Shown: positions 32,700 to 43,287, counted from the first letter of the stretch. The stretch: 64,000 nucleotides of DNA from Odontocerum albicorne (GCA_949825065.1 OX463863.1:21662251-21726250), one strand, 5' to 3'. Notes: generated by a model from the sequence alone, not told the origin. Numbers and translations: made by a program.

Positions 32700-32790
32700 G
32701 TTTAGTTTATCTTGACCTGACGATGAAGACGGATGGAGGTGTACGAAACCGGTAGTGAGCTCAAAATAAACTTATTAATATTCAAAATAA
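32700..32790 (+). mobile_element. Possible tail of a second Penelope-like family
   Basis: CCTGACGATGAAGACGGATG, ACGAAACCGGTAGTG and AAAATAAAC have the same layout as the other Penelope-like tails (CTGAxGATGA...GAAACCGGTAG...AATAAA) but a different sequence. Confidence 0.35.
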
Positions 32791-32889
32791 AAATGTAATA
32801 TTATTAAGTGTATTATATTATTATTAAAATGATTATTATTATTTATTATTAAAAATTTTAAAAATATTTTTTTATTTAATTAAGAGATA

Positions 32890-33035
32890 TTTTTTCTTGA
32901 ATTAAATCCCACATAACCATTCCTAATCCTAAATAAAAAAACCGTAAACAAATGGGAAAAAAGCAATGTATAAAATGAACTTTTCCTAGGAGCTAAGAAG
33001 TTTCACTTCTACCCCGCGAGAGTCTCACGTATCTG
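32890..33035. repeat. Dispersed repeat, copy 2 of 2
   Basis: Matches 19005-19150 and likewise follows an AT-rich tract (32795-32885). Confidence 0.8.
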
Positions 33036-33226
33036 TTTTTTTATTATTATTAAGAAATAGACTATAAATATAATGGAGTATTGCGAACAGCTTTAGGAAT
33101 ACTCAAACAGCCACAATTGTAATAATGTGCGTAAACAAGACAAAACTGATTTAACTCACCAATTAATACGATGGAAATGAGTTTTATGACTCAAATATTA
33201 AGAAATCGGAAAAACAAACTGAACTC

Positions 33227-33251
33227 CATGCCATGCCATGCCATGCCATGA
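33227..33251. repeat. (CCATG)n microsatellite
   Basis: Five tandem copies of CCATG. Confidence 0.95.
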
Positions 33252-33259
33252 CACTCTAT

Positions 33260-33970
33260 TACAGTTCTTACCTAAAATCGCTCGGTACGAGAATTCACAT
33301 TGTTGCTTTTTTATTTGAACTCGGCATATTTTTAAAACAAGTTAACGAAACAAAACTTTTAGTTCCGTTAAACTTGCAAAATGTAATTTATAAAAATACC
33401 TCAACTCTGAATAGTAAATACTTAATATATTTTTATTTTTAAGAAATGGATTAAAATTTTTCCTTTTCTTTTATTATCGTTTCTCAATTCTTCTTTTTGA
33501 CAAGTGTTTATCGAATAAATGTGTCAGTAACTTGTTATCAATATTAGACTTAAGAATATCTTTCAAAAATGTTTTTAAAGTACATAAATTTTCATAAAAC
33601 TTGTCTTGAATCGAAAAATATTGTTATAATATAAATTATGAATAATAAATAAAACGCGAAGAAACAAAACAGTTTATGCTTAATGTATAGATAAAGCGAG
33701 GAATTTCTACTAACACGAATTATGAACTTTATAAACGCCGATTCAGACTGCTTAAATTTTAATTGAAAAATATTTGACATTTAAATCACTCAGGAATTTC
33801 TATTTTCCTCATATTTTAATTTTGTGTACATAAATCTACCTTTTCTGGTTTAAAGTATTTTCTCAGACTGTGAAGGAGTCAAGTAGGATATCGAACGGCG
33901 TGTAGCGATAAGAAACCAAGTTTATGGGGCACTAACATAATATAGGTATCTTATGTACTCGAACCTAACA
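33260..33970. other. No recognisable gene
   Basis: AT-rich, with no domain, repeat or splice pair that I can support. Confidence 0.5.
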
Positions 33971-33974
33971 GTTT

Positions 33975-34455
33975 TAAAATTCACTAAAATGACAGTCTAC
34001 GAAAGTAATATCGAACCAACTTTGATCTATAGGAGTAAAACGTGGACATAGAACAAGGCTGCAAAGAATCTAAGGAATGCGTATACTTCAAAGAATGCAC
34101 GGGGTAACAATGTATGATCAAATAAAGTGATTGGGGTTGAATGTGAACTTTAGACTGGTGTGTAGAGTAAACTGAAAAAAAAGCACCCTGAGATGGTTTA
34201 GGCATGTGAAACGAATGAATTAAGAAATACAAAACAAATATACAGTTCAAACGTAAGTGAAAGCGTGGTAGAAAAAGATCAAGGTAAGTATAGTTGGATC
34301 AAGTGTATGCTATTTTGAAAGAAAGAAGTGTAAAAAGTCAGAGAAATTGTAGGAGTTGTACAAGTAGTGTCTGTATACAAAAGAAACGATAGATAATATA
34401 TGTTGCGATAGGAAAGTCTGGAGTTCTCTTCTATCTGCCTACCATGATTACCTCC
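33975..34455 (+). mobile_element. LINE 3' tail
   Basis: Plus-strand remnants of EMRxxR, GVTMYDQIK and a degenerate RWFxHVKR, then KQIYSSNVSE and the end near ATAGGAAAGTCTGGAGTTC (DRKVW-like). Many stops. Same family as 9960-10365. Confidence 0.65.
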
Positions 34456-34569
34456 ATATTTCAATTGAAATAAATATTAATGTACAGATCGACCATTGAA
34501 ATCAGAAATTTATTATCAATTGAATTGAAACACTTCCATTAAACATAAATGTTTTAAACAAGGTATATG

Positions 34570-34690
34570 TGTAGAGTGAAATGAGTGGTGCCAAATGGTT
34601 GGGTGGTTCATTCGAGAAGAGTAGCACAGTGCGTGGTTCGAACTGGCGACTTTCCGCACAAAAACCTCGTGCGTTACTGCGCGACCATGT
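34570..34690 (-). mobile_element. tRNA-derived SINE
   Basis: The minus strand shows a diverged A box in TGGTCGCGCAGTAACGC and a good B box in CAGTTCGAACC, the spacing being about 45 bases. It matches the SINE at 63405-63545 (TGGCCGTGCGGTAATGC and CGGTTCAAAGCC). Confidence 0.65.
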
Positions 34691-35102
34691 AGGTGTGTTT
34701 TGTACAATAAGTGAAAGATGTGTATGTGTGTGCGTCGAGATAGGAAAGCCTGGCGTCATGGTTTGTATGTATGCATGTAATAAATATTATAAATCGCAAA
34801 CCATTATTTTTTTATTATCAATAACTATATTTAATTTCTTCATATGCAGAAAAGTGCCCTTATTTCAAAGAAAAGTATATAAATAAAATACAGGCAAAAG
34901 TTTAGTGAACTGGAGTCATGATAAACCACAGACAATTAATTAAATCAAATCGATGTCATTCGAGAGATTCAACTTGATTTTTTTCATTTTATTTTACGTT
35001 ACTTTTAAATCTCATACTGTATGAGACATAGTTGACACGAAAGAAAATCGCAAAATGATCCCCTAAATTCAAACTTTTTGTATCAACGCAATACCTATCC
35101 TA

Positions 35103-35661
35103 TACTAGAGAACATGTAGGATGGTCCCTGTGACGTTTGAAATGTCATGTCTCAAAGGGATGGGGTAAAATCGTATTTATTTTACAAATCGATTCGTTTT
35201 TTTATAAATCGAAAAAATGTTTTTCTCTAAATTGACGTTTTAGTTCCTAATTTTCATTATACTGACTTTCTAATGTATTGTATGATTTGTATCTATCTTT
35301 AAATATGCCAAGATCCTCTATGAATTAATATTAATTACGAATATTTAATTTTATATATTAAAAAATCAAAAATCCAATTATCGTATACCCCATCCCTAGT
35401 CAATGCAGACTAACGTAGTGACTTTTGACCAACGTCGCCAAATATTATTAGATTTTAACAAACTGACATATTTTGCTAATTTGTTACAAGATGTATTAGT
35501 TAGTTTTATGAAATGTATTTATCTAAATAACTTGCAATTTATTAGAATCGAGGCTAATATTAAAGTTGATAAAAGAATTAAAATTACTGAACGTCGTTAC
35601 AAGGTTGTGTCGAGGCAAATTTGTGAAACGTCACAGGGACCATGCTACATTTTCTCTAGTA
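35103..35661. mobile_element. TA-flanked MITE, copy 2 of 3
   Basis: This 559-base copy has ends TACTAGAGAACATGTAGGAT and TACTAGAGAAAATGTAGCAT (reverse), with TA at 35101-35102 and 35662-35663. See 15751-16295. A 112-codon frame (35403-35741) runs across it and is not a gene. Confidence 0.88.
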
Positions 35662-36044
35662 TAGTGCACACAAAAATTGTCACATCACTTCAATATATGT
35701 CAAAATTTTACCTGATAAAATGTGAATTCACCTTTATATAAAGTTTTTCTATGAGTTTTCAAACATTATCTATTGTTTTCATCAGTACAAAGTGAATGCA
35801 AAAACCAGATATAGGATTGCTGACAGTTCCTCGAGAGGTGAAGATTGATACGATTTTACTGCTTCAATCTATTTTTTCTTTACGCAACGAAGAAAAACAA
35901 GGTTTTATTATATAGTTCTAATAATTTACATACTTCGACCAATCTTCTTTGTGTCTTTCGTAAAAAATGTGATTTTCATCATAAAAATGTTCGCCACAGA
36001 TACAAATGCTCGCGTTTCTTTCTTTGAGAGCACTTCTCTCTCTC

Positions 36045-36110
36045 TCTCTGAATAATGGTCGTGAACTATATATGAAGGAGTATACGCCAGTGTCAAGTGA
36101 TGACTTGAGA
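36045..36110. repeat. Dispersed GTGAAC/TTCAC repeat copy
   Basis: Reverse-strand match to the family at 1685-1862; followed by CAGTGTCAAGTGATG as also near 59043. Confidence 0.55.
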
Positions 36111-36189
36111 GCACTTTATCTTCACTTTGCCTCTATTTGTCAATTTTAAATCATAAAGACATATTATGGACCAGTCGCGGGACAACAAT

Positions 36190-36280
36190 CTGAGTCGTCG
36201 TAGAGTCGGCAGCCTTGCCTTGCAGCCTGGCAGCCTTGCCTTGCTGGCTGGCAGCCTTGCCTTGCTGCCTGGCAGCCAAT
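36190..36280. repeat. 24-base tandem repeat, about 3 copies
   Basis: The unit resembles GGCAGCCTTGCCTTGCTGCCT with CTG/GCAG variants. Confidence 0.85.
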
Positions 36281-36483
36281 AATAGTGTGTCAACTGTATA
36301 GACTGGACTGTTATGTCTGGAGTGATGGTGGAAAGTGCCTATTGGCAAACTTTCTCTCACTTTCAAGAATCGTACTTCGATATTTCATTTTAAGATTCGT
36401 ACAATATATTTTTAATGGTTTAAGCACGAAGTTGAATTGCATCATTGCATTGCATTGCATTGACAAGGGTGAAAGGAGAGAAT

Positions 36484-36900
36484 GTGCAACGAGAGCCGAA
36501 TAAACGTGCACTCGGAAGAATACGCGGCGTGACCGTGCATGACAGTGATTATACATGGCTAAGGTGAAGAACAGCATGCTGCGGTGGTTCGGGCATGTAG
36601 AAAGACTAACAATGGTTCGGGCATGTAGAAAGACTAACAATGGTTTGGGTAGAAAAACTAACAATGGTTCGGGCACGTAGAAAGACTAACAATGGTTCGG
36701 GCATGTAGAAAGACTAACAATGGTTCGGGCATGTAGAAAGACTAACAATGGTTCGGGTAGAAAGACTAACAAGTGTTCGAGCAATTAAAAAGACTAACAA
36801 TGGTTCCGGCACGTAAAAAGACTAACGATGGTTCGGGCACGTAGAAAGACTAACAAAACAAATATACAGTGCAAAAGTGAATGGAAGGTGTGGCAGAGTA
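36484..36900 (+). mobile_element. LINE 3' tail with an internal 29-base tandem expansion
   Basis: The plus strand gives AKVKNSMLRWFGHVERLT. The codons for W-F-G-H-V-E-R-L-T are then repeated about nine times (36583-36855; unit ATGGTTCGGGCATGTAGAAA plus GACTAACAA, with some 25-base copies lacking CATG). After the array the LINE continues with KTNIQCKSE. The minisatellite was thus born inside the LINE ORF. Confidence 0.85.
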
Positions 36901-37060
36901 AAACTGAGAAAAAATGGTTGAATCATTTTCCGTAATTTCCATGCTTGGGCTTTTGATACAATTTATTTTTGATACAATTTATTTTTTCTGTAAATTCGAA
37001 TTTTTCTGTAAATTTTCAATATAATATCGAGACACGGGGGGGGAGGGGGACAAGTGATTC

Positions 37061-37203
37061 AAATTCAGGACCATCTTATCTTATCTTTATACCAAATTCA
37101 GGACCATCTTATCTTATCTTTATACCAAATTCAGGACCATCTTATCTTATCTTTATACCAAATTCAGGACCATCTTATTTTATCTTATCTTATCTGTACC
37201 AAA
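37061..37203. repeat. 33-base minisatellite, about 4 copies
   Basis: The unit is AAATTCAGGACCATCTTATC followed by TTATCTTTATACC. Confidence 0.93.
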
Positions 37204-37259
37204 TTTCATTATTATCTAACTAATAGAAAGAAACCAATTCAACATGATTTTGTATAAGA

Positions 37260-37800
37260 TGCAAATGGGCCACCTTGACATATGGAAGTTGGTAGAAGAA
37301 GGATAGAAGCGAGATCAATGCTGTGAAGATGTGTGCACTGAGGGAGATGTGTGGAATGTCAGTGTGAAGATGTGTGCACTGAGGGAGATGTGTGGAATGT
37401 CAGTGTGAAGATGTGTGCACTGAGGGAGATGTGTGGAGTCAGTGTGAAGATGTGTGCACTGAGGGAGATGTGTGGAAGAAGACGGAATGAAGACTTCAGA
37501 AATGAATGCACGGATAAAATTGATGTTTTAAGTAATATCAAGAAAAGAGGTTTGGACATGTGGAAAAACAATGACTATGCGAGTATACAAATCAGAATTG
37601 CAAAGTGTGCGCAGAAGAAGTAGACTAAGAAAGATGTGACTGGATTAAATACACCAAATTTTGAAAGGGGGTAAAGTGAGAAGTGTGTGCTTGACGAGAT
37701 GTACAGTATAAATGTGAAGGAGGCGAAAGTTATGTGCTCGGATAGAAAAGTTTGGAAATCTGTTCTCTCTGCCTACCCCGCAAGGGACACGGCGTGATGA
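37260..37800 (+). mobile_element. LINE 3' tail with an internal 38-41-base tandem expansion
   Basis: Near 37325-37470 the unit GAAGATGTGTGCACTGAGGG, AGATGTGTGG and a variable AATGTCAGTGT is repeated about 3.7 times. It encodes the LINE block KMCALREMCG, related to EMRALR in other copies. The LINE continues with RNECTDKIDVLSNIKKRGLD and ends with SDRKVWKSVLSAYPARDTA and a TGA. Its 3' end lies about 40 bases before the gene B start codon. Confidence 0.85.
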
Positions 37801-37842
37801 TATTTATGTACAATATATGAATGTATGCATTACAATAATGGT

Positions 37843-38036
37843 ATGTCCACAGAACAACCGGAGTCTCAGGAACAAATGGGCGGTGACACCGCAGTCTCGG
37901 AAGGGATACTCAAACAGGAGGCACTGGCTGAAGATGGAGAGTGTGGAGCAGCCGATGACCACGGATCGCTCTGTAAGGAGGAGCACTGCGCACAAGTGTC
38001 GGATTCTTCAAAGTTGCGGGAGAACTTAAAGTGCAG
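37843..38036 (+). CDS. Gene B, 5' coding exon
   Basis: The exon runs from ATG 37843 (MSTEQPESQEQMGGDTAVSE) to the donor TGCAG|GTGAAT after 38036, phase 2. It is acidic, with GILKQEAL (psi-K-x-E) and CKEEHC. The acceptor before the zinc-finger exon at 41098 needs exactly phase 2, and the join reads LRENLKC-S-SPPAPGTMNKI. Combined length is 671 residues. An alternative is an internal exon beginning at an acceptor-like TGTCCACAG (37851), which would place the true start further upstream. A LINE tail ends about 40 bases before the ATG, so the promoter or leader may be LINE-derived or lie elsewhere. The intron holds a minisatellite, a Helitron relic and an intact mariner. Confidence 0.7.
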
Positions 38037-38169
38037 GTGAATCGATTGTTCCGAATCAATCCAATATCCAATATGGTGGAGTAGAGCGGCTCTCCTCCGG
38101 CTGCCAGTCGTCATTTGATCTGTGCACTATATTTAATTATATTTATAGTCTATTTCTTGGTTGGTTCGA

Positions 38170-38540
38170 GCCCATAACAGATAGTCCTTATAGTTTCATC
38201 ATTTTAGTCCATAACGGGTAGTCCTTATAGTTTCATCATTTTTGTCCATAACAGGTAGTCCTTATAGTTTCATCATTTTTGTCCATAACAGGTAGTCCTT
38301 ATAGTTTCATCATTTTAGTCCATAACAGGTAGTCCTTATAGTTTCATCATTTTAGTCCATAACAGGTAGTCCTTATAGTTTCATCATTTTAGTCCATAAC
38401 AGGTAGTCCTTAAAGTTTCATCATTTTAGTCCATAACAGGTAGTCCTTATAGTTTCATCATTTTAGTCCATAACAGGTAGTCCTTATAGTTTCATCATTT
38501 TAGTCCAAAACAGGTAGTCCTTATAGTTTCATCATTTTAA
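38170..38540. repeat. 37-base minisatellite, 10 copies, in the gene B intron
   Basis: The unit is GTCCATAACAGGTAGTCCTT followed by ATAGTTTCATCATTTTA. Copies differ by single bases. It lies between the gene B donor and the Helitron 3' end. Confidence 0.96.
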
Positions 38541-38800
38541 TGGATCGTATTTTGATATTGTAGTTGTAATATTATTATATACTAGCTGTACCCGGCCACG
38601 CGTTGCTGTGGCTCAGTCTGGTTAAATGGAAAAGAAAGAAAAGAGAAAGCACACGTTTCTAATATGTTTAATTTCACAATGCTTCCAGCCTGATACTGTG
38701 CGATTTCATCGATATGTATGACCGCATTCCTATCACTTCTTTCTGGTTGCACGCCAAAAACTGCCATGTCGCTGCCTTTATTCGCGTACTTACAAATGTA

Positions 38801-40088
38801 TTAGGTGTACAAATAAGTTTCCGCCGTTTTTTATCAAAAATTGGGCATTTATTGTGAAAGAACGGAACCTCATGTTTTATTCGAAGTATTGCCCATCGCT
38901 TGCCACTACCTTTTCCCATCTTTCTGGCAGCATACGGATACAGCGTCGGAAGAATGCTTCATCTTTTGAGGCTATCCACGAATCGACCCAATTTTTGGTA
39001 TCTTCATATGATGTGAAGTGCTGCTCAGACAGGTCATGCGTCATCGATCGAAACAAGTGAAAATCAGAAGGAGCAATGTCTGGTGAATACAGCGGGTGGG
39101 GTAAAACTTCCCAATTGATTGTTTCCAAAAAGGTTTTGACCGGCGCCGCAACATGTGGACGAGCATTATCATGCAGGAGAATAATTTTGTCGTGTCTGGA
39201 GTAGCAGTGGGCGCGCTTTTCCTCGAGTGCTCGACTCAATCTCATCAATTGTGCTCGGTAGACAGCCCCAGCAATGGTTTCGTTCGGTTTGAGCAACTCA
39301 TAATACACGACACCAAGCTGATCCCACCAAATACACAACAAGAGTTTTTTTCCATGAATATTTGGCTTAGCTGTAGATGTTGAAGCATGGCCAGGGGTTC
39401 CCCATGATTTCTTCCTTTTTGGATTATCATAGTGGATCCATTTTTCATCACCAGTGACTATACGGTGCAGAAAACCCTTTCGTTTATGCCTGGCAAGCAG
39501 CATTTCACATGTGGAAAATCGGCGTTCAACGTTTCTCGGTGTCAGTTCATATGGAACCCAATTTCCTTGTTTTTGAATCATTCCCAATGATTTCAACCTA
39601 TGTGAAATTGCTTGTTGAGTCACTCCTAATGTAAGTGCAAGTTCTTCTTGCGTTTGGCATGAATCTTGATCCAATAATACTTCCAATTCCGCGTCTTCGT
39701 ACACTTTCGGCCTTCCGCTGCGTTCTTTGTCTTCGATGTCAAATTCACCGTTCTTAAACTTTTGAAACCACTCACGACAACTTCTCTCACTTAAGGCAGC
39801 CTCACCATATGCTTCTACAAGCAATCGATGCGCCTCAGCTGCAGATTTCTTCAAATTGAAGAAGTAAATCAAAAGTTCCCGCAAATGACGCTTATTCGGC
39901 TCAAAACTTGACATTTTCGAACACAAAAAAATATGTTATACTGATAAAAATTCACTAATATTTCAAGGTCATGTTGTTGACAGATGTCCAACCTTACGAT
40001 AATGACATTTTACATCTGACAATTTTAACCATAACTTACTGGTGGCGCCAACTTTTGTCAAACGGCGGTGACTTATTTGTACACCCAA
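38801..40088 (-). mobile_element. mariner element, apparently intact
   Basis: This 1288-base element has ends TTAGGTGTACAAATAAGTTT (left) and TTGGGTGTACAAATAAGTCA (right, reverse strand), followed on both by CCGCCG. TA duplications lie at 38799-38800 and 40089-40090. Deleting the element with one TA restores the Helitron Rep frame across the site (SIKY-ICKYANKGSD), proving the insertion point. It encodes one uninterrupted transposase (38877-39914). The length and layout are typical of autonomous mariners. Confidence 0.95.
38877..39914 (-). CDS. mariner transposase, uninterrupted 345-residue ORF
   Basis: It catalyses cut-and-paste transposition at TA sites, with binding of the flanking terminal repeats. 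The start ATG 39914 gives MSSFEPNKRHLRELLIYFF; upstream codons in frame lack another ATG. N-terminal HTH pair: RSCREWFQKFKNGEFDIED with RSGRP linker (about residues 40-70), then LALTLGVTQQAISHRLKSLG (second HTH, about 85-110). Catalytic triad DD34D: HRIVTGDEKWIHYDNP (first Asp, about residue 155), LLHDNARPHVA (second Asp, about 250) and LYSPDIAPSDFHLF (third Asp, about 285). It ends WEKVVASDGQYFE. Length fits the 340-350 residues usual for mariners, and no stop or frameshift is seen. Activity is untested. It lies antisense inside the gene B intron. Confidence 0.95.
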   Translation of the reverse strand: MSSFEPNKRHLRELLIYFFNLKKSAAEAHRLLVEAYGEAALSERSCREWFQKFKNGEFDIEDKERSGRPKVYEDAELEVLLDQDSCQTQEELALTLGVTQQAISHRLKSLGMIQKQGNWVPYELTPRNVERRFSTCEMLLARHKRKGFLHRIVTGDEKWIHYDNPKRKKSWGTPGHASTSTAKPNIHGKKLLLCIWWDQLGVVYYELLKPNETIAGAVYRAQLMRLSRALEEKRAHCYSRHDKIILLHDNARPHVAAPVKTFLETINWEVLPHPLYSPDIAPSDFHLFRSMTHDLSEQHFTSYEDTKNWVDSWIASKDEAFFRRCIRMLPERWEKVVASDGQYFE

Positions 40089-41097
40089 TATTTGATCGAT
40101 TTAACGGAGTTACAGTATTCCACGTTTATGTGCGCTTTGTATATTTTTGATAGCAAAGGCGAATATGGAACAACCCAACGGTTGTCTACTTCGATGTCAC
40201 CGTTTCGCATTTGTATGGTTGCTAATTTACCGCCATCTTCTGTTGATCTTCTTCTGTATAAAGGATATCCATCGTTTCCTGTACAGTTAGTATCCAACAC
40301 AGTTGGATACTATTGCTCGAGGATATCGCTTAGAGCATTTTCCGTCTATCATGCATGGTGAATTTGGATTCAGTGTACCGCAAGGTCCATGTATCATATT
40401 TTTAGTCACAACTTCAAGCAAATCCTTATCGACGTCGGCATCGGCTATTTCAGTGCATATTACATAGTCGATTTCGTTTGAAGTGATTTTTTTATAGAGC
40501 CAGATTAATATATGTGCATGTGGCAATCCTCTCTTTTGCCATTCCACTGAGTACATCCAGCAGCGCACAGACCCAAACACTTCATGTTTTACCATGAAAT
40601 CCATCAGCAATTTCAGTTTCTGTCTGAAAACACGTGCTGTGATGTCATGCCTATCCACCGGTGATTGCCCAGGAAATAAGAGCTGTTGTATATCGTCCCA
40701 AGCTGAATTGCATGTGAATGTAGTGAATAGGTCTGGACACCCGTAGTGACGAACATACGCAATTGCATATTGAGCATACTCATGCATATGACGTGGACTG
40801 CCTGTATATGAAGATGGCCAAATCGTTAGTCTTCAAACGTTAGTTGTATTACCGTCATTTACAACTGCATCTCGCAAATGAAATTTAATTTTCTTTTGAA
40901 AACATATTTTTAAAGGTCTAAACTTTAAGAATATGCAAAAAAAAAAAAAGAATCGATTTTTTCAAATTTCTAGAGTAGAATAGCCCCCCCCCCTCCCTTA
41001 AGTGTGATAAAATTAAATAAATCATAACTTCACCTCCAAATATAATAGTTCAGTCGTTTTGAATTGAAATCCTAATGTGATATTTTCTGGATTCCAG

Positions 41098-42919
41098 CTC
41101 ACCACCGGCACCGGGCACAATGAACAAGATCTCGTACGTTCCGTCCACATCGCTCAATGTAAAGACCGAAATTCAGAATGAAGATCTCGGTGAAGACGGA
41201 GACTCGAAAAGTAATGTAAAGCGAGAATGGGAAGTTCCGATCAAACAGGAGCCAGATGTAAGGGACAAAGAATACGCGGATTTCGAATACGAAGAAGTAA
41301 ACGTGAAAAAAGAAATACAACAGGTCAAGGTATCGAAAAAAGAAATACAACAGATCAAGGTATCGAAGGAAGAACAAGAATCCGCAACAAGTACTCTGGA
41401 TTCACTTTACGATGTCAATTTTCCAAATGAAACTCGCGTTCTCTACCGAGTCCCGTTGTTAGATAAAAAACCAAAAAGATCAATTCGCAAAATTCACCAG
41501 TGCGACGAATGTTCGTATTCGAGCAAAAATATATCACATTGGAGAAGCCATAAATTGACGCACTACAAAATCCTTTATTTCTGCGAACATTGTCCTTACT
41601 CCGCAAAATCGTTGCATTATGTCGAAATGCACATGAAAAAACATTCGACGGAAAATAACCATTGCTGCGATAAATGTTCTTATTCGTGTAAAGATATACT
41701 CGCGTTGCACAGTCATAAACGAAAACATTCCAATTTGAAACCGTACAAATGCGACGAATGTTCGTTTTCATTCAAAATGCCGCAGAATTTAAAAAGACAC
41801 AAAACGAAACATTTGCCGGCTAAGCTTCATCAGTGCGATCAATGTACGTATTCGTGCAAAATGTTGTCTAAATTAAAAATGCACAAATTGGTACATTCAC
41901 CGGGAAAACCTTTTAAATGTGACCAATGTTCGTATTCGACCAAAACTCAATGCGGATTAAGATTTCACGTAAAAAGGCATTCCGCCGGTAAAGAGTTTAA
42001 ATGTGACAAATGTCCGTATTCCAGCAAAGATACGAGCGGTCTGAGAAGTCATAAGCGAACACATTCAAACGATAAACCTTACAAATGTGACCAATGTTCA
42101 TTTTCCTGCAAAATGTCTCAATCTTTAAATAGGCATAAGCTTACGCACTCGCCGGACAAGCCCCATCAGTGCGACCAATGTTCCTTTTCGTGCAGAGTTC
42201 TCAGCAATTTGAAGAATCATAAAAAGCTTCACTCTACGGAAATGCCGTTTCAGTGCGGTGAATGTTCTTACACGTGCAAAAATGCTTATTACTTAAAATG
42301 CCACAAAGTAAAACACGAAACACCGATCAAAGATAAACTCGACGAAATTACTCGAGAGATTTATAAATGCGACGAATGTCCTTATTTGAGCAAAATAAAA
42401 GGTGATTTGAGCAGACACAAAACCACGCACATTCCGGACAGACCTTACAAATGTGACCAATGTTCCTTTTCCAGCAAAAAACAAAGTTATTTAAAACGTC
42501 ACATAAGAGACCGCCACACGAGTCAGGATTCAAAAGATCGAGTCATTTTCTTATCGCGCGGACTTTACAGTTGCGACGAATGTTCGTATAGCGCCAAGAA
42601 ATCGTCCGATTTGAAAAAACACAAATGCTCGCAACATTCTGAAGTAATCTACAAATGTTCCCAATGTTCTTATTCGAGTAAAATAGCGCTCAATTATTAC
42701 AGACACAAGCGAAGGCACTCGATAGATATGATTTACAAATGTGACCAATGTTCTTATTCGACCAATCTACTGGAAAAGATCAAAAAGCATAATGCTCTAC
42801 ATTCTTCCGATAATCCGTATAAGTGTGACCGATGTTCATATTCGTGCAAACTTCAACAGAGTCTAAAGAAACACAAACTGAATCACACTGCAGATTCAAT
42901 TGCTCAGTGTGATGAATAA
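41098..42919 (+). CDS. C2H2 zinc-finger protein, gene B, last exon (16 fingers)
   Basis: Acceptor TTCTGGATTCCAG ends at 41097; the exon enters in phase 2, then reads SPPAPGTMNKISYVPSTSLN. Without the upstream exon, ATG 41120 would give a 599-residue protein; joined to 37843-38036, the product has 671. The N-terminal 120 residues are acidic with NVKTE, NVKRE, PIKQE and NVKKE. Sixteen fingers follow, mostly of the form Y-K-C-D-x-C-S-Y/F-S...H-K-x3-H, in which a Ser/Tyr pair replaces the usual K-x-F context. Linkers are not the TGEKP type but vary (HSPDKP, HSNDKP). A 17th finger is cut short at AQCDE and TAA. It is a predicted nuclear DNA-binding protein with unknown targets. The fingers are diverged from each other, so this array is older than that of gene A. 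Confidence 0.9.
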
Positions 42920-43039
42920 AGTTACTTATGTACGACAACTCCCAGTGCTGTTGTGAAACGTGAGAAATACTGTCACTACCGTATCGTATCCTTAACTGTC
43001 CCGCTGTCTCCTCTTATCTCTCCGAGAATATTCGGCATC

Positions 43040-43215
43040 TTCCCGATCATGGACTTGCGGGGACTATACTCGAGACAGAGACTGTTTATTGGCTTCACCA
43101 GTTCACCATTCTTCTTTTTTTACGTTGCCCTTCGTACTGTCCATGTACGTACCTGTGAGACTCTGGAACCAGTTTACAAACTAATGTTAGTCTCGCTCTT
43201 TGTATGTTTTGAAGA
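43040..43215 (+). mobile_element. Possible LINE tail fragment
   Basis: The plus strand near 43135-43190 reads SMYVPVRLWNQFTN, resembling the PRTVRLWNSLP motif at the end of jockey-like ORF2 in insects. Weak and short. It may lie in the gene B 3' UTR region. Confidence 0.3.
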
Positions 43216-43287
43216 GTGAAGAAAACTCTCAATTTCAAAGTCAGTAATATAACGTGTTTCATTCCTGATTTTCCTTTCCGCTCCGCC

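Larger units (their letters stand above)
38582..40850 (-). mobile_element. Helitron relic (Rep domain and 3' terminus) split by a mariner
   Basis: The 3' end on the minus strand shows the hairpin GCCAC-AGCAACGC-GTGGC and then GGGTACAGCTAG followed by T, a Helitron-type CTAG end at 38582. The Rep segment on the minus strand includes IWPSSYTGSPRHM, DLFTTFTCNSAWDDIQ, GLPHAHILIWL (the HUH motif) and RWVVPYSPLLSKI. Damage: TGA near 40836, and a 16-base duplication near 40305 that shifts the frame. The mariner insertion is at 38801-40088. Most of the Rep tail and the whole helicase are missing between about 38670 and the hairpin. The 5' end was not found; it may lie just past 40850. It lies in the gene B intron, antisense to the gene. 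Confidence 0.85.

Noticed and set aside
35403..35741. 112-codon open frame
   Set aside because: Runs across the end of MITE copy 2 into its flank, and the other two copies do not keep it open.
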